A DNA stretch of 64,000 nucleotides, taken from NCBI GenBank assembly GCA_000729835.1, contig JFHB01000073.1:1-64000 (forward strand), in the 5' to 3' direction. Positions 21,437 through 32,278 of the stretch are shown here, in pieces. The translations under genes were made by a program, and so were the position numbers. The first letter of the stretch is position 1; the number at the start of each line of letters is the position of its first letter. The notes under the pieces are model-generated. The model made no database searches, was not told the origin of the DNA, and saw only the letters and a list, made by a program, of their open reading frames with translations. This DNA is from Atkinsonella hypoxylon (lineage: Eukaryota; Ascomycota; Sordariomycetes; Hypocreales; Clavicipitaceae).

Positions 21437-24307
21437 ATGGACGTAATGGCTGTGCCTCAGCCTGGAGAAGAAAGGCCAGTTCCTGCCCAAAAAACCGTCC
21501 ACAATCGAAAATATTCGGTGTATGCCTCACGCATCAAACCTCTTGTTATCGACAACGATACCGAGGAACACTCTCCCATACCAGAACTGCCACCACTGGT
21601 AATGTCACCTCGGTGGGATTCTCTGTCTCATGGCCCGCTTTTGTCAAATCAGACCAGCTCACCTCCCGTGTCTCGTACCTCACCAATTGTACGACCCGAT
21701 CCTGTGCCAACTCAACAAATTCATACGATGACCGGTCCGATCAAGTCACCGCGGCCCTTCCATGCTCCTGCGCCACGCAGTATCGTGAGCGGGTACTCAG
21801 AGCCACGAAGTGCATCACCATCGCGGTCTCTGACGACCAAATCTTCACTTGCAGACATGCGCACGCCTGAGGGATCCCCCGTTGTCGAGAACTTCTCTCG
21901 GCCCCGCAAGCAGAGCATACGCCAGAATGGACCGCCAGATACAATCGCCAACCTGGAATATGGTATGCCACGTCTAGCCTACTTGTATAACTCGTCATCT
22001 ACGGATGGGCTTTATGACGTCTCGAGTGAGACACATCCATGGCAACGGACCCGACGTCCATCAGTATGTTCTGCAAAATCCCCATCCACATATGCCACCC
22101 CATTACCTTATCCCAATACGGAACATGGCGAGTCAAGACCATACCGCGTTCGCAACGTCGTCACTCGGACACAAATACCATCTGGCCGTGGTGAGAATCT
22201 CGTTTCAACACCGTTTGGAAGCCCTGGACTAGGTGGGGCGGCACCATGGGTTAGTGCAGACGAATTACGGTCCAGTTTCAGATCCCAGCTCACTGCTTCG
22301 ACGACCCCTGGCACAGCCGTCACTGAACGCAGCAGTGTTCTTACAAAAGACAGTTCTTTAACCTCTCTCGAGAACCCCGACGAGCCCAGCCTGGAAGATG
22401 TTATGAGCATGTATGAGAAGGGCTTTGCAGATGACGAGGCCGACAATGCCCCTGGCAGCGAGCTTGGCGACCATGCGTGTGAAGTCAATCCAGACGCGAG
22501 GCCAGAGACGGCCGTGACGGAGCCAGCCGTGGCATCTGTTCCAACCGTGCGCTGCACTCCTGTCTCTACAGACAACCGCTTTACTCCGACGTTACCGACC
22601 TCACGTTCAGCCTTGGACGCTGAGATTCGACAATCAAAAATGATCTTCACAAGTCCAGCTTTTACCGCCTCAGTCGCTGCTATCGCTGGCATGGGAGACT
22701 TAGACTCTACAGAAAAGCGAGATTCGGCCAAGTCATTGGACTCGGAGCCATCTGTCGCCTCATGTCCCGTCTCTGGCAAGAACGCGCACCTAATTGATGT
22801 TCCTCGCTCTTGCTCCACGCCTTCTCAATCGCCGTCGCCGTCTCCCTCCCATCATGTCGTACTTGCTACGCCGTCACCGTCACCGTCGCCGTCGCCCACT
22901 CCTCCACCTTTCCTTCCAACTCTACCAGTAGAGCCCGAAGATCCCGGCTCTCGCGATAGATATGGCTTCAAAAAGGCCAGCCAATCAATCACTAGGGAAC
23001 AATACGATGCCTGGAATAAGCAATACTCGTTTTATTTAGCTCGACGACGACGAAAATGGATTTCCTATCTCAAGGACTGTGCATTGATGACGGACCGTCC
23101 CATTCGCTTCCCTTCTCCCTGTGCAAAAACGAAAAGATTTGTACGAAAGGGTATACCTCCTGATTGGCGAGGTGCTGCCTGGTTCTACTATGCCGGAGGG
23201 CCTGCAATCCTTGCTAAGCACTCTGGCCTCTATGAGAAGCTTCTCCACAAACCTGCCAAGCAAGTTGATATTGAAGCCATCGAAAGAGACTTGCATAGGA
23301 CTTTTCCCGACAATGTTCAATTCAAACCCTCCGCAGACGATCAATCGGCCCCGAATAGTGGCCGAAATAGTCAATCAACAATGACCAGGTCGTCAAACGA
23401 GGAAAACAGCACGACACCAGGACCGCCACCTGCAGCTTCGAACGAGCCGCCAATTATTACATCACTTCGCCGCGTACTACATGCCTTTTCTTTGTACAAC
23501 CCCCGCATCGGCTATTGCCAGAGCCTCAATTTTTTGGCTGGGTTATTGCTACTCTTTGTTGAAACAGAAGAACAATGCTTTTGGCTTTTGAACGTCATCA
23601 CTATCATTTACCTCCCTGGTACACATGACATGAGCCTTGAAGGCTCTAAAGTGGACCTTGGGGTCTTGATGACAGAGTTGCGAGAGAGCATGCCTTCGAT
23701 ATGGGAAAAAATCGGAGGTGAGCTGGAGAACTTGCCCACATCGCGGCCAAGTACCATCAAGTCGATGCGCAAGGCGAGACCAATATTGCGACGACGGGAA
23801 CAGCCCACCTCTCTGTCCACAGACCGACTACCGCCTATCACACTATGCATGACAGCGTGGTTCATGAGCTGTTATATTGGCACGCTGCCGATTGAGACTA
23901 CACTACGAGTGTGGGACGTTTTCTTCTACGAAGGATCCAAGACGCTGTTCAGGATCGCCTTAGCCATATTCAAAAGCGGGGAGAATGAAATCAAGGCTGT
24001 CAAGGATCCAATGGAGATGTTTGGCGTGGTTCAAGCTATCCCTCGACGCATGATTGATGCAAATGCCCTCATGGAAGCTTGCTTTAAACGCCGCAACGGC
24101 TTTGGGCACTTGAGCCAAGGGACAATTGATGAGCGGCGGCAAGAAAGGCGAGACAAAGCCAAGCGGGAGCGGGAGCAAAAGTTGCTCCGAGAGGAAGTGA
24201 GCTTCAATGGCAACCTGACGGAAGCTGAGAGCGTGACGTTGTCGCGCCGGGGCACACTCTTCGGCAAGCAGAAAAAAGACGTTGCTGTGCGGCCGGCTGA
24301 GGTTTAA
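21437..24307 (+). CDS. TBC-domain Rab GTPase-activating protein
   Basis: Intron-less frame of 956 residues. The first 520 residues are disordered, rich in Ser and Pro, with an SPSPSPSPTPP-type low-complexity run (about residues 470-490). The TBC domain follows: the entry motif RKGIPPDWRGAAWFY (about 570), the catalytic arginine finger in IERDLHRTF (Arg near 621) and the glutamine finger in GYCQSLNF (near 692). Both fingers are intact, so it should be an active GAP for a Rab protein. The GIPPDWRG...YYAGG style resembles the Msb3/Msb4 (Gyp3) group, which act on Sec4 and Ypt GTPases in exocytosis, but the assignment within the family is tentative. An insert of about 45 residues separates the two fingers' subdomains. 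A charged coiled-coil-like helix (DERRQERRDKAKRERE) lies near the C-terminus. Confidence 0.9.
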   Translation: MDVMAVPQPGEERPVPAQKTVHNRKYSVYASRIKPLVIDNDTEEHSPIPELPPLVMSPRWDSLSHGPLLSNQTSSPPVSRTSPIVRPDPVPTQQIHTMTGPIKSPRPFHAPAPRSIVSGYSEPRSASPSRSLTTKSSLADMRTPEGSPVVENFSRPRKQSIRQNGPPDTIANLEYGMPRLAYLYNSSSTDGLYDVSSETHPWQRTRRPSVCSAKSPSTYATPLPYPNTEHGESRPYRVRNVVTRTQIPSGRGENLVSTPFGSPGLGGAAPWVSADELRSSFRSQLTASTTPGTAVTERSSVLTKDSSLTSLENPDEPSLEDVMSMYEKGFADDEADNAPGSELGDHACEVNPDARPETAVTEPAVASVPTVRCTPVSTDNRFTPTLPTSRSALDAEIRQSKMIFTSPAFTASVAAIAGMGDLDSTEKRDSAKSLDSEPSVASCPVSGKNAHLIDVPRSCSTPSQSPSPSPSHHVVLATPSPSPSPSPTPPPFLPTLPVEPEDPGSRDRYGFKKASQSITREQYDAWNKQYSFYLARRRRKWISYLKDCALMTDRPIRFPSPCAKTKRFVRKGIPPDWRGAAWFYYAGGPAILAKHSGLYEKLLHKPAKQVDIEAIERDLHRTFPDNVQFKPSADDQSAPNSGRNSQSTMTRSSNEENSTTPGPPPAASNEPPIITSLRRVLHAFSLYNPRIGYCQSLNFLAGLLLLFVETEEQCFWLLNVITIIYLPGTHDMSLEGSKVDLGVLMTELRESMPSIWEKIGGELENLPTSRPSTIKSMRKARPILRRREQPTSLSTDRLPPITLCMTAWFMSCYIGTLPIETTLRVWDVFFYEGSKTLFRIALAIFKSGENEIKAVKDPMEMFGVVQAIPRRMIDANALMEACFKRRNGFGHLSQGTIDERRQERRDKAKREREQKLLREEVSFNGNLTEAESVTLSRRGTLFGKQKKDVAVRPAEV

Positions 24308-25484
24308 TCTTGAAGTCGATCATGTGTACTATCCCCGGCGTGTGATTACCGGCCCGCGGTACAGATAATTATTGATCTCTTTTTATACTCTGACAGCCAT
24401 TTTCGATGTCCAATATTATCAGCATCACATTTTCATTCCATTTCCACTACGACCAGCAAGCAGATGTTGGCTATGCTCGACAATTTCTTTCGTCTTATTG
24501 AGACACAATACCCTCCCTTTGCACTTCGTTTCCTTTCTGAGACCTACTTGTGACTTCCGATGGCAAATATCACTGTCGCATGACGAACTACCAATCATTT
24601 ACTCGGTGAAGCGCTTCCATATTAGTACTGGGACAACACGACGCATACGGCGTCGTGTCGGTCACGTGACTTTATATTTATCAAAACAGCATGGCTTGTT
24701 TCGAAGATGATGAGCTGGAAATTTTTGTGCAAGAAAAGCATTGCTCTGTATTAACTAATGACTACGAAGTTTGTGTCAAGGGGAAACGCTGGAATTGGTT
24801 TGCTAGGCAAGGAGACAAGTTGAGGGCCTCGTTGAGAGTGAACAAAGAGAAGGCGAGAAGTCGTTGCGTTTGAGTTTGCTCGAGTCTGCCTCTTTGGAAT
24901 TTCTGGATAGATGAGATGAGAGGTCCTTGGTCTTGGCTGCATGGTGGTCTTCTAAAGCCGTGGCATTGGCAAGGCCGGGAATGTCATATTACCACATTGT
25001 AAGTGTAGAGTTGGCGAATACAGGATCTTGAATGAATTGTTCTTCATACTTGATGCATGGATGTTGCGGTGCACATGATGATAGTGTCCATTCGGGACGG
25101 CCCAGCGCTTTAAACCTCCCCATCTTGATATGCTTGTCCTTGTGCGGGTATACCAGCCTTGGTGGGCGACCAAAATGGCAACCCTATGTACAATATGAAG
25201 GTGAATTTAAATCTCTGGTTGATGTTCTAAGCAAATCGTATACCATGCCGTATCAACCATGATCATACCGTACGTACCGTACCGTACCGTGCCATGCCAT
25301 CCATGCCCTCTATTCACATTCACAGCTGGACACGTTTTTTCATCCCAGAGCTACCCAGCTTCCATACCCGAAATATCGTAACGTCGTTTCCGGCGAATCG
25401 TTTCGCACAAGTACCGTCCCATGTAGACCATTCTACCAACAAATTCCGGAGCATCTTCCCAGCTCGACCCCGTTCCATAGCCCC
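24308..25484. other. Convergent 3' region, TBC gene to UBC gene
   Basis: No gene seen. Includes a TACCG microsatellite (about 25266-25292). Short frames here lack recognisable domains. Confidence 0.5.
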
Positions 25485-26014
25485 CTAAGAGCCAGCCGGG
25501 AAAGTAGGCTGCTCCATAGCATACTTGGTAACAAGCGCCTTGACATTCTTCTCCCACCGCGCCCTATCAGCCTTGTACTCCTCCGCGATGCGCTCCTCCA
25601 GCGGATCATCGGGCTGCGGCTCGATGAGCAGGTTCCGAATGGCCTCGAGCACGGAGACAATCTTGGTCGAGGGCTTCCAGTTCTCGGACTTGAGGATGCC
25701 CAGGCAGATGTTGCCCAGGGAGTCGTTTGTGATGTTGGGGTGGTAGAGGCGGGTGGTGAAGCGCACGGCCGGTGGCTTGAAGGGGTAGTCTGTTGGGAGG
25801 GTGAGCAGGAGGCCGTATGTGCCGGGGTGGTAGGGCGATTCGGGCGGTGGTCGGAGGGTGATGTGCCATGTGTGGATGGCGTCGGTGGAGGGTAGGGCGA
25901 TTTGGAAGCCTTCGGGGGGGGATTGGGAAGCGTCGGCGTATTCCTGGGAGTTATTAGATTGAGGGGGGGAGAGAGGGGGGATTTGCGGACTTTGAGGATG
26001 CGTTTGGATGACAT
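25485..26014 (-). CDS. ubc14: Ubiquitin-conjugating enzyme E2 (Ubc14-like)
   Basis: E2 enzymes take ubiquitin from E1 on a cysteine and pass it to substrates with an E3. Exon 1 (25991-26014) encodes only MSSKRILK and exon 2 (25485-25943) the rest, 160 residues in total; joining restores the first E2 helix KRILKEYAD. The fold is complete: YPFKPP, the HPN motif at residues 76-78 and catalytic Cys88 in GNICLGIL, then the long helix EPQPDDPLEERIAEEY. The FTTRLYHPN and LGILKSENWKPS stretches fit the fission-yeast Ubc14 type better than Ubc4/5. The intron donor is GTCCGC, unusual beside the GTAAGT/GTGAGT donors elsewhere in this window. The gene is divergent from RRP1, 451 nt away. Confidence 0.88.
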
Positions 26015-26465
26015 TCTGGTGGGTTTGTTCGATGTGGTGGATGATTGATTACTGATGAATGGCGGCGTGCTGGTTGCGAGAGGAAGTTGTTGACGCTGGG
26101 CATATGAAGACTACTTTCACTTCTCGGTCGAATCCGCTCGTAGGAATTGCGTGACTCCGACGATGCTTCGCGGCGAAGAGGGTGAAGATAAAGTACGCCA
26201 CGCGGAAACCAGGCACGACGTCAACGACAACAGAACCGGCATCGACTCACTTCACTGTGAAAAGAACAAGAACACCATGGCCTAAATCTAGCCTTCGCGC
26301 ACCTCCCCCGTTCAAACGGCCAGTCGAGCAAGCCACACCGAAGTGGACCCAGCTCACCTTGATTTGCATCGCAGTCCCTCAACCATTTTTTTTTTTTTTT
26401 CCCACCTAAACCTGTCCAGCGACAACCACCACATTCCGAGCGTGGGTTTATTTTTTTTTTCCAAA
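26015..26465. promoter_or_regulatory. Shared divergent promoter of the E2 gene and RRP1
   Basis: The 451 nt between two outward-facing starts must serve both genes. It contains two T-tracts (26387-26400 and 26450-26460) on the RRP1 side, typical of nucleosome-depleted fungal promoters. No specific factor site is claimed. Confidence 0.5.
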
Positions 26466-27259
26466 ATGGCACAACCCCAAATGCCCTTTGTCAAAAACCT
26501 CGCCTCAAAGCGGTCCGTAGCCCCTGCCCTCCCCCCTCCAAAAAAAAAAAAAAAAAATAACTAACCCTAACAGACCGCAAACAGCGCACCCAGTCGCTAT
26601 CAACCCTCCAGACCTTCCTCAAAAGCCGCCCAGCCCTCCACCCCCCCGAGGCCCTCAAGCTCTGGACAGGCCTCTACTACGCCCTCTGGATGACCGACCG
26701 GCCCCGTGCCCAGCAAGCGCTCGCCTCAGACCTCGCCTCCCTCGTCTTCGACCTGCCGTCCAGCAGCGCGCCGTCTTTCCTCCGCGCCTTCTGGCAGGTC
26801 CTCTCGCGACAGTGGCCGCACATTGACGCCCTCCGCATGGATAAGTTCCTCTTGCTCGTGAGGAGGGTGTTTGCCGCGCACGTGCGGCTCGCGCGGGAGA
26901 GGAAATGGACGGGCAGCGTGGTCGACGACGTTGTTTCTATACTGGAGAGTGAGGTCTTTGATGTGGAGGAGCGGGGCGTTGCGCTGGGACTCAGACTGCA
27001 TGTTTTGGATCTGTGGGTGGATGAGATGGAGAGGGAGAGGGCGGTTGGGGAGGGGGCGCATGATTTGGGGGGCCAGTTTGTGAGGAGGCTTGGTGAGGTG
27101 GTGGAGAGGCTGAGACGGAGTCCTGTGAGGAGCGTGCGGGCGAGGGCTTGCGAGAGCTACGAGGATGAGAGGCTGCCTTGGGGTGGAAAGGCTGAGAATG
27201 GAGATGAGAAGGAGGAGGATGATGGGGAGGACGATGGCTGGGGTGGCATTGAGGATTGA
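26466..27259 (+). CDS. RRP1: Ribosomal RNA processing protein 1 (Rrp1/Nop52), frame disagreement in exon 1
   Basis: Nucleolar protein needed for 27S pre-rRNA processing and 60S subunit assembly. Exon 1 (26466-26512) encodes MAQPQMPFVKNLAS; exon 2 starts at 26574 and begins (D)RKQRTQSLSTLQTFL. Conserved marks are LWTGLYYALWMTDRP, FLRAFWQVLSRQWPHID and MDKFLLLVRRVF. The C-terminus is acidic and ends DDGWGGIED. The splice GTCCGT...AACAG joins in the wrong phase as written: exon 1 is one base too long. One A fewer in the TCAAAGCG stretch (26506-26512) would give the expected SS-DRKQ junction and 243 residues. This is either a homopolymer error in the assembly or a real frameshift. The intron contains a 17-nt A-tract. 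Confidence 0.82.
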
Positions 27260-27653
27260 TGGGTGTTACTACATACATACATGGTGGGAGTTCAGGCGTT
27301 CAAGGGATTCGGGAAAAAGTATGGATCAAAGCATTCGTCTCGATCTTGCCATTGCTCTTTTTAGGTGGACGATATGTACATTTCGGAATGGTAGGTACCA
27401 AACAATTCTTGCTCAACACCATTCCTTCGAAGCTGGGCCATGAAAGCAAGAGCCAATGCCTAAAATGAAAAAAAACCAATCAGCAAACATACCCAACGCC
27501 AATCAGTTATCCGTCCCTCCTTTTTGATTCGCAAAAGCCATCAGTTTCTCGTATCGGCCAGCTCCAGTCTGCCATCTCGTGCATGCATCGCAATAAAACG
27601 TCAAAGCCGCTGAATCAGGAACGCAAATGCAAGAATGCAACTCTCGTGGGAAA
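27260..27653. other. Convergent 3' spacer
   Basis: About 390 nt between the RRP1 stop and the stop of the large minus-strand gene. It contains an ATACATAC microsatellite near 27270 and no supported frame. Confidence 0.5.
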
Positions 27654-30600
27654 TCACCATATCCGCTCATCGCCTCCAATGGCATCTTCGTCCGTCCATC
27701 CACGCCCTATATCGTATCCCATATCTTGCGCTTCGCGCGCTCGCTCTTTGGCAAGCCTTGACCGTCTCCACGACTCCCACTTCGCCTTTTGGTCGGGAGC
27801 TAATGGTTGCCCTGTGGCTTTCAGGAGGCCTTTTTTCCTTAGTCTTCGCCAGTGCTGCCGCCTCTTCTCGGCGTTCAGTCGCTCTACAACCACGTCTTGT
27901 ATTGATCGTCCATAAACCGTGTCCTTCAAGTCTGCTATCAAATCTTGCACCTCATCCTGTACCCAGCTGGCAGCTTTTCGTCCGTGGCCGCCGGTCGTCC
28001 ATTGATCAAGCTTAACCGGCAAGGCAACCCCGAATGTTGGGTCATCGTATGAGTATACGCAAGGGGTTGAGTCGCACGTGGCCGGTCGGCAAAACTTGGC
28101 GCACATGGCATATTCAGCAACGTACCACATCAAGGGAACAATCAATAAAAGACCCAGCAGAGTGAGTCGAAAGCGAGGTGTGGTGGCGTAAAGTCGTGGA
28201 AGGGGAACGTGGAAATATTTCACGGCGAATGGCTGAGGATCTGCGACGCAAGCAGGACACTCATCTTTGTGCTCAACTTTCTCCTGTCGTCCTTTTGCTT
28301 TTGCACGTGGCTTGACCGGCTTTGCATCTTCCTGCTTTTTTGAGGACATCTTCTCTCCAACATGAGCAAATTGGTCCTCTAGCCGCTGAATACCCAACCT
28401 GGCCTCACGGATGTTGGAAAGCCCTGACCAGACCGTCTTGCCCATCTTCTCCACAAGTGTTGCCTGTCCCTCGGATGCGTCTTGGGCGTCTGACGCCGAC
28501 TCTTGCTTGATCTCGTCATCCACCGCCTGAAGACGACGGTCGATATCGTGTTCTGCTTTGGACAGTATTTGTTCCCGAGACTCCTTAAGCTTGGGGGATG
28601 CACGTTTGCGTCCAGTCAGAATATCCTCAAAGTCATCCACCGTTGAGTCCTCGACGTTGTGTTGACGCTGTAGTTCTCGCAAATCGTCCTTTACCGACGG
28701 AGGTTTGGCCGAGTTCCTCAAGGGTGGTCGCTTCCGGGGCAGCGAGTGTGAGCGTGGCTTCTTCTCTGATTTGGAGCATGTTGCCGTTGCTTTACCGCGA
28801 CTACCACAATCTGCACCAGGTTCGGAAGCTGTGTCCTCATCTTTCCCCCTACACGCAAGTCCCGCCTTCTTATCGCGAGCCAAGTTGAGGTCTTCACCAC
28901 TCTGTCGTTGTTGGTGCACCCTCTTGTCCTGCACTTCTTGATTCCTCTCCCTTTGTTCCTTTAGCTTTTCACTAAACGACTTGATGCTCGCCTGTTCCTG
29001 CTCATCCTTAATTTTGACAGGTTTCTCCGTAACTGGGGTCTCGACATAGGCGCCAGTGACCTGAGGAGTTGGCATGCTAACAAAGTCATCTTGAGGCGGT
29101 TTAGGTGTTGCTTCAGCAACATCGTCCGGAGCCTCTTGTTCCCCGTCCGATTCTGACGGGACGGATGGCGCACGCACAGAGCCTCTTTCCGAGTTATTAT
29201 CTGCCGGAGCGAACAGATTCAGCTCGGCCTCTATCCGAGCGGTTGGATCCGACTCTGAATACATGCTTGACCGCTTGCTCTTAACTGACTCTGCCGAATT
29301 GGCGCGTCGTAGGCCAGCAAATCCTACCGTCGGTCGCACAGGCTGACCCTCCTTGTTCTTACCGTTGAGGTTGTTGCCGCCGCTGGAATTGGGGTTGGAC
29401 GTGGAACTTGAAATGGGCCCTGATTTTCGGCTGAGATCCGTGAATCGACCGGCCAGAGTTGGCCGCGTTGTTGGTTTGGGCCCCTGCTCCTTCTTTGTTG
29501 TTTCAGACAGGGATGTCTGTGTTATAGCTGGCTCAGGTGCCGGACTGGAACTGGCAGCCCTCGCCAGCTGCCGCAATAGCTCTCGCTCATTCACGACATT
29601 TTGTGGCTCAGCTGTCCCTTTCGTTTTCACCGTCCCTCTGTCGAGTGGCTTTACGTTCTCTTGTTGGTTTCCGGAACTCCTAAAGATCGTTACAGGGCTG
29701 TCGGGAATGCGCTCGCCTCTGGTAATAGACATATAATCGGCGGCCGCACCGGCTCTGCGGGTGGCCTCGCTGTTGTTGTTTAGCTGAGCAATATTTGGTG
29801 ACGAAGGTCGGGCCATGGCATTTTGTTCCTTAATTTCCGCGAGACGGATGGTAGCGAGAGCACGCTTCGACAGTCCTGCAGATTCCCGTTGTCTGATGTG
29901 TTCCAGTTTCTCATTCTTCTGTCGTGGTTTGCTTGGGTCAGGAAGTGGCATCTTTTTATCCACTTCGGCTTCTGTCGCACCAATCTGGTCCACGATAGTA
30001 TTTTGTCTCTTTCTTGGAAGCGTAAGCAAATTTGTGAGGTGGTGATTGTCAGTAGTGGCATTGACGCCATGTTTGACCTCATCTGCTTTGATATTCTCAA
30101 TCTTGGTATTGGTCCGCTCAGGGCTGCTTATCCTCGCTGGCGATCGAATATAGATTTCACTGAAAATAGATGGTCGGTTTGCGAACGGCTTGTTGCTATT
30201 ATTTCCAACTCTGATCCGTGGGCTATCCGATATCTGTAAGTCGCCAGCCGTAAAGTCTTGGTCCATATCCCAAGTGAAGTCTTTGATAGGGAGCGATAGG
30301 TCGAAGTTCCGCATTGGCGATTCTCCGTATTTTAGTGGAACGTCTTCAATCCCCGGCACCAGAGCCGGGAGTCGAGCCTCTTCGATAGAATCCGCTAAGG
30401 GTCCTACATTGGGATCCAAACTGCCAGGGAGCGACGTTGTTTGTGATTTCGTCCGCCATTCGTTGATGCGTTCTAGGAGACTGGGACCGGGGCCAAATCT
30501 CTTAGATTGAACCGTTTCAGTACCTGCTTCCCGTAATTCAAGTTTCACCAGAGATGGTTGCTCAGGCTGTCGAATCGATGTACTTGGTGGACCTGTTCTC

Positions 30601-31236
30601 GTCTTGCTATTAAAAGGATCCTCTGCCAGCATTTGCGTTGCTTGTAGCTCGTCTTGGGGTTGACCAGGTCGCGCTCGCCAGGGCCGTGGAGCGGGACTTG
30701 GTGACCCGCCAAGCTGCCTCTGTCGCTCTGCTTCCTCCTCTTGTGCTAATTTGAAGGCTTCCGTCAGGGACAACGGTCGGCGGCTCTGGAGACCGCGTGT
30801 GACAACACCAGGAACTCGGTTCTTTCCTGGGGAACATATGGCGGCGTTGTTTGTGACGGAGGCGCTTCCCCGAACATCTCCCAACTCGGAGGCTACACCT
30901 TGCGGATCAGATCTTGCTCTTCTTGTTGGACGCAGCGAGCCTATCTCAGCATCGAATGGCTTGCTAGCATTGCCTACTGAGGCTGTGGCCGATCGAACCT
31001 CAAGACCAGCATCCCGATCACCCACGGCTCGTGGCGCAGTGGTATTCTTGTTCGCAAATAGTGTTTTTCGCTTCTCGTGGTCGACTTGAAAGTGGCGCAA
31101 CGGGGCCTGTCCGTTGGTCTGCGACGCCGGTAGGACACTGTCCTTACCACGCTCCATGGGCAAGTCCAGCTCGAATATGTCCAGCTGGTTGCCCACAGAT
31201 GCGTTGAGTTCAGTGACGCGCGCCTCATGCAGTGTG
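27654..31236 (-). CDS. Large disordered protein with one C-terminal membrane segment, function unknown
   Basis: An open frame of about 1190 codons. The first roughly 1000 residues are low-complexity, rich in Ser, Pro, Glu and Lys, with short conserved-looking islands (ELNASVGNQLDIFELD near the start, FDLSLPIKDFTWDMD, TVGFAGLRRANSAESV). A charged, helical stretch around residues 890-970 (DILTGRKRASPKLKESR...) could form a coiled coil. One hydrophobic segment, LLGLLLIVPLMWYVAEYAMC (about residues 1015-1035), is followed by a 144-residue tail with four cysteines close to the membrane and basic WRRLRKKG. This suggests a tail-side anchored protein of the nuclear envelope or ER, which is inference. 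Translation cannot start at the upstream end as drawn: an acceptor-like CAG before 31236 precedes TLHEARVTELN, so a short first exon lies upstream; I could not fix it. Confidence 0.7.
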
Positions 31237-32278
31237 CTGCAATATCATAATAGATGCGAATTATTGGTAATCCGTGGACGTGGCAGGTGTCGCGTCGGTT
31301 CGAAGATGTCTCTCGTGCAAATGATTGGATAACATGGGGTGGAAACGATTATGATTGAACTCGGAGGTTGGTGAAGCTCAAGCTCGCGATGCGATGCGAT
31401 GCGATGCAATGGTTATGATGGTAGGATAACTTGGAGAGCTATAATAAATAACAATAAATTTGCAATGTACGGGGGGAAATCGTTGAATAAGGGGCAAAGT
31501 ACTCCCTTGTACTCCGTAATTGATGTTACAATAATAGACGCGAGTGCAAAAGTCAACGGCAGGTGGTGCAGTCGAGATGAGCTAGAGAAATGGATGTTTT
31601 GTTTCTTGTTGTTTGGATGGCCGCCCCTCCACGGTCGCCAGCTAACTATTATCAGCGCAGCCGACAAACATTGTAAGGCAGTTACCGGTTGACCCGACAC
31701 AATAACGGCGGAAGGTGAGAGTGGGGCCAACGGAACCACTCCTTCCCCAGTTGTGCTGTTGTGGTTACCCATTTTACCCATTGTCGCGAAGCGAAACGGC
31801 ACAGACCAATTGAGTCGTTCAAACGGTGGGTTGCAGGTTGAGGTTACACCACGAGGGACTCGAACCACTCGAACCACTCAAATCTGGTTTTGAAAATTCT
31901 AAACCGGCTGAGCACCTCCGACCATCATATGAACAATAGATTGTTCGCAAACAAACAAAAAGACGTTCCGAAATTGTAGGTACAAGCAAGTGTCTGTAAT
32001 CCACAACAACTGAGATTCGCAGCAGCGCAGCCGTGCAAACTCATTCATCGTCCTTACATTCGATACCTACCTAGGCAGGTAGCTATCATCGAGTTGACTC
32101 CCTCCGACTTGAAGTTTCATACGTCGATGAGGCGAAATAGTTTTGGTGTAAATAAGCCCAAGACCGGCGGCTCAATATCTGCATCAAGTATTTCGGTACA
32201 ATTTATCTAGCTGTTTCCGTGCTTGTGCTCTGCCTCACGCGCCTCAGTTATATTACGACCCTAGTGATCCTCCTGGAC
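31237..32278. other. Spacer between two minus-strand genes
   Basis: Should include the missing first exon and promoter of the large membrane-anchored protein gene. It has a GCGAT microsatellite (31386-31408), a TACTCCGTA motif (31510-31518), a tandem ACTCGAACC pair (31858-31880) and a CCTAGG palindrome (32064-32081). No other gene is supported. Confidence 0.5.

Noticed and set aside
26548..26575. Telomere-like CTAACCCTAACAG
   Set aside because: It is the branch site and acceptor of the RRP1 intron, a single occurrence and not an array.
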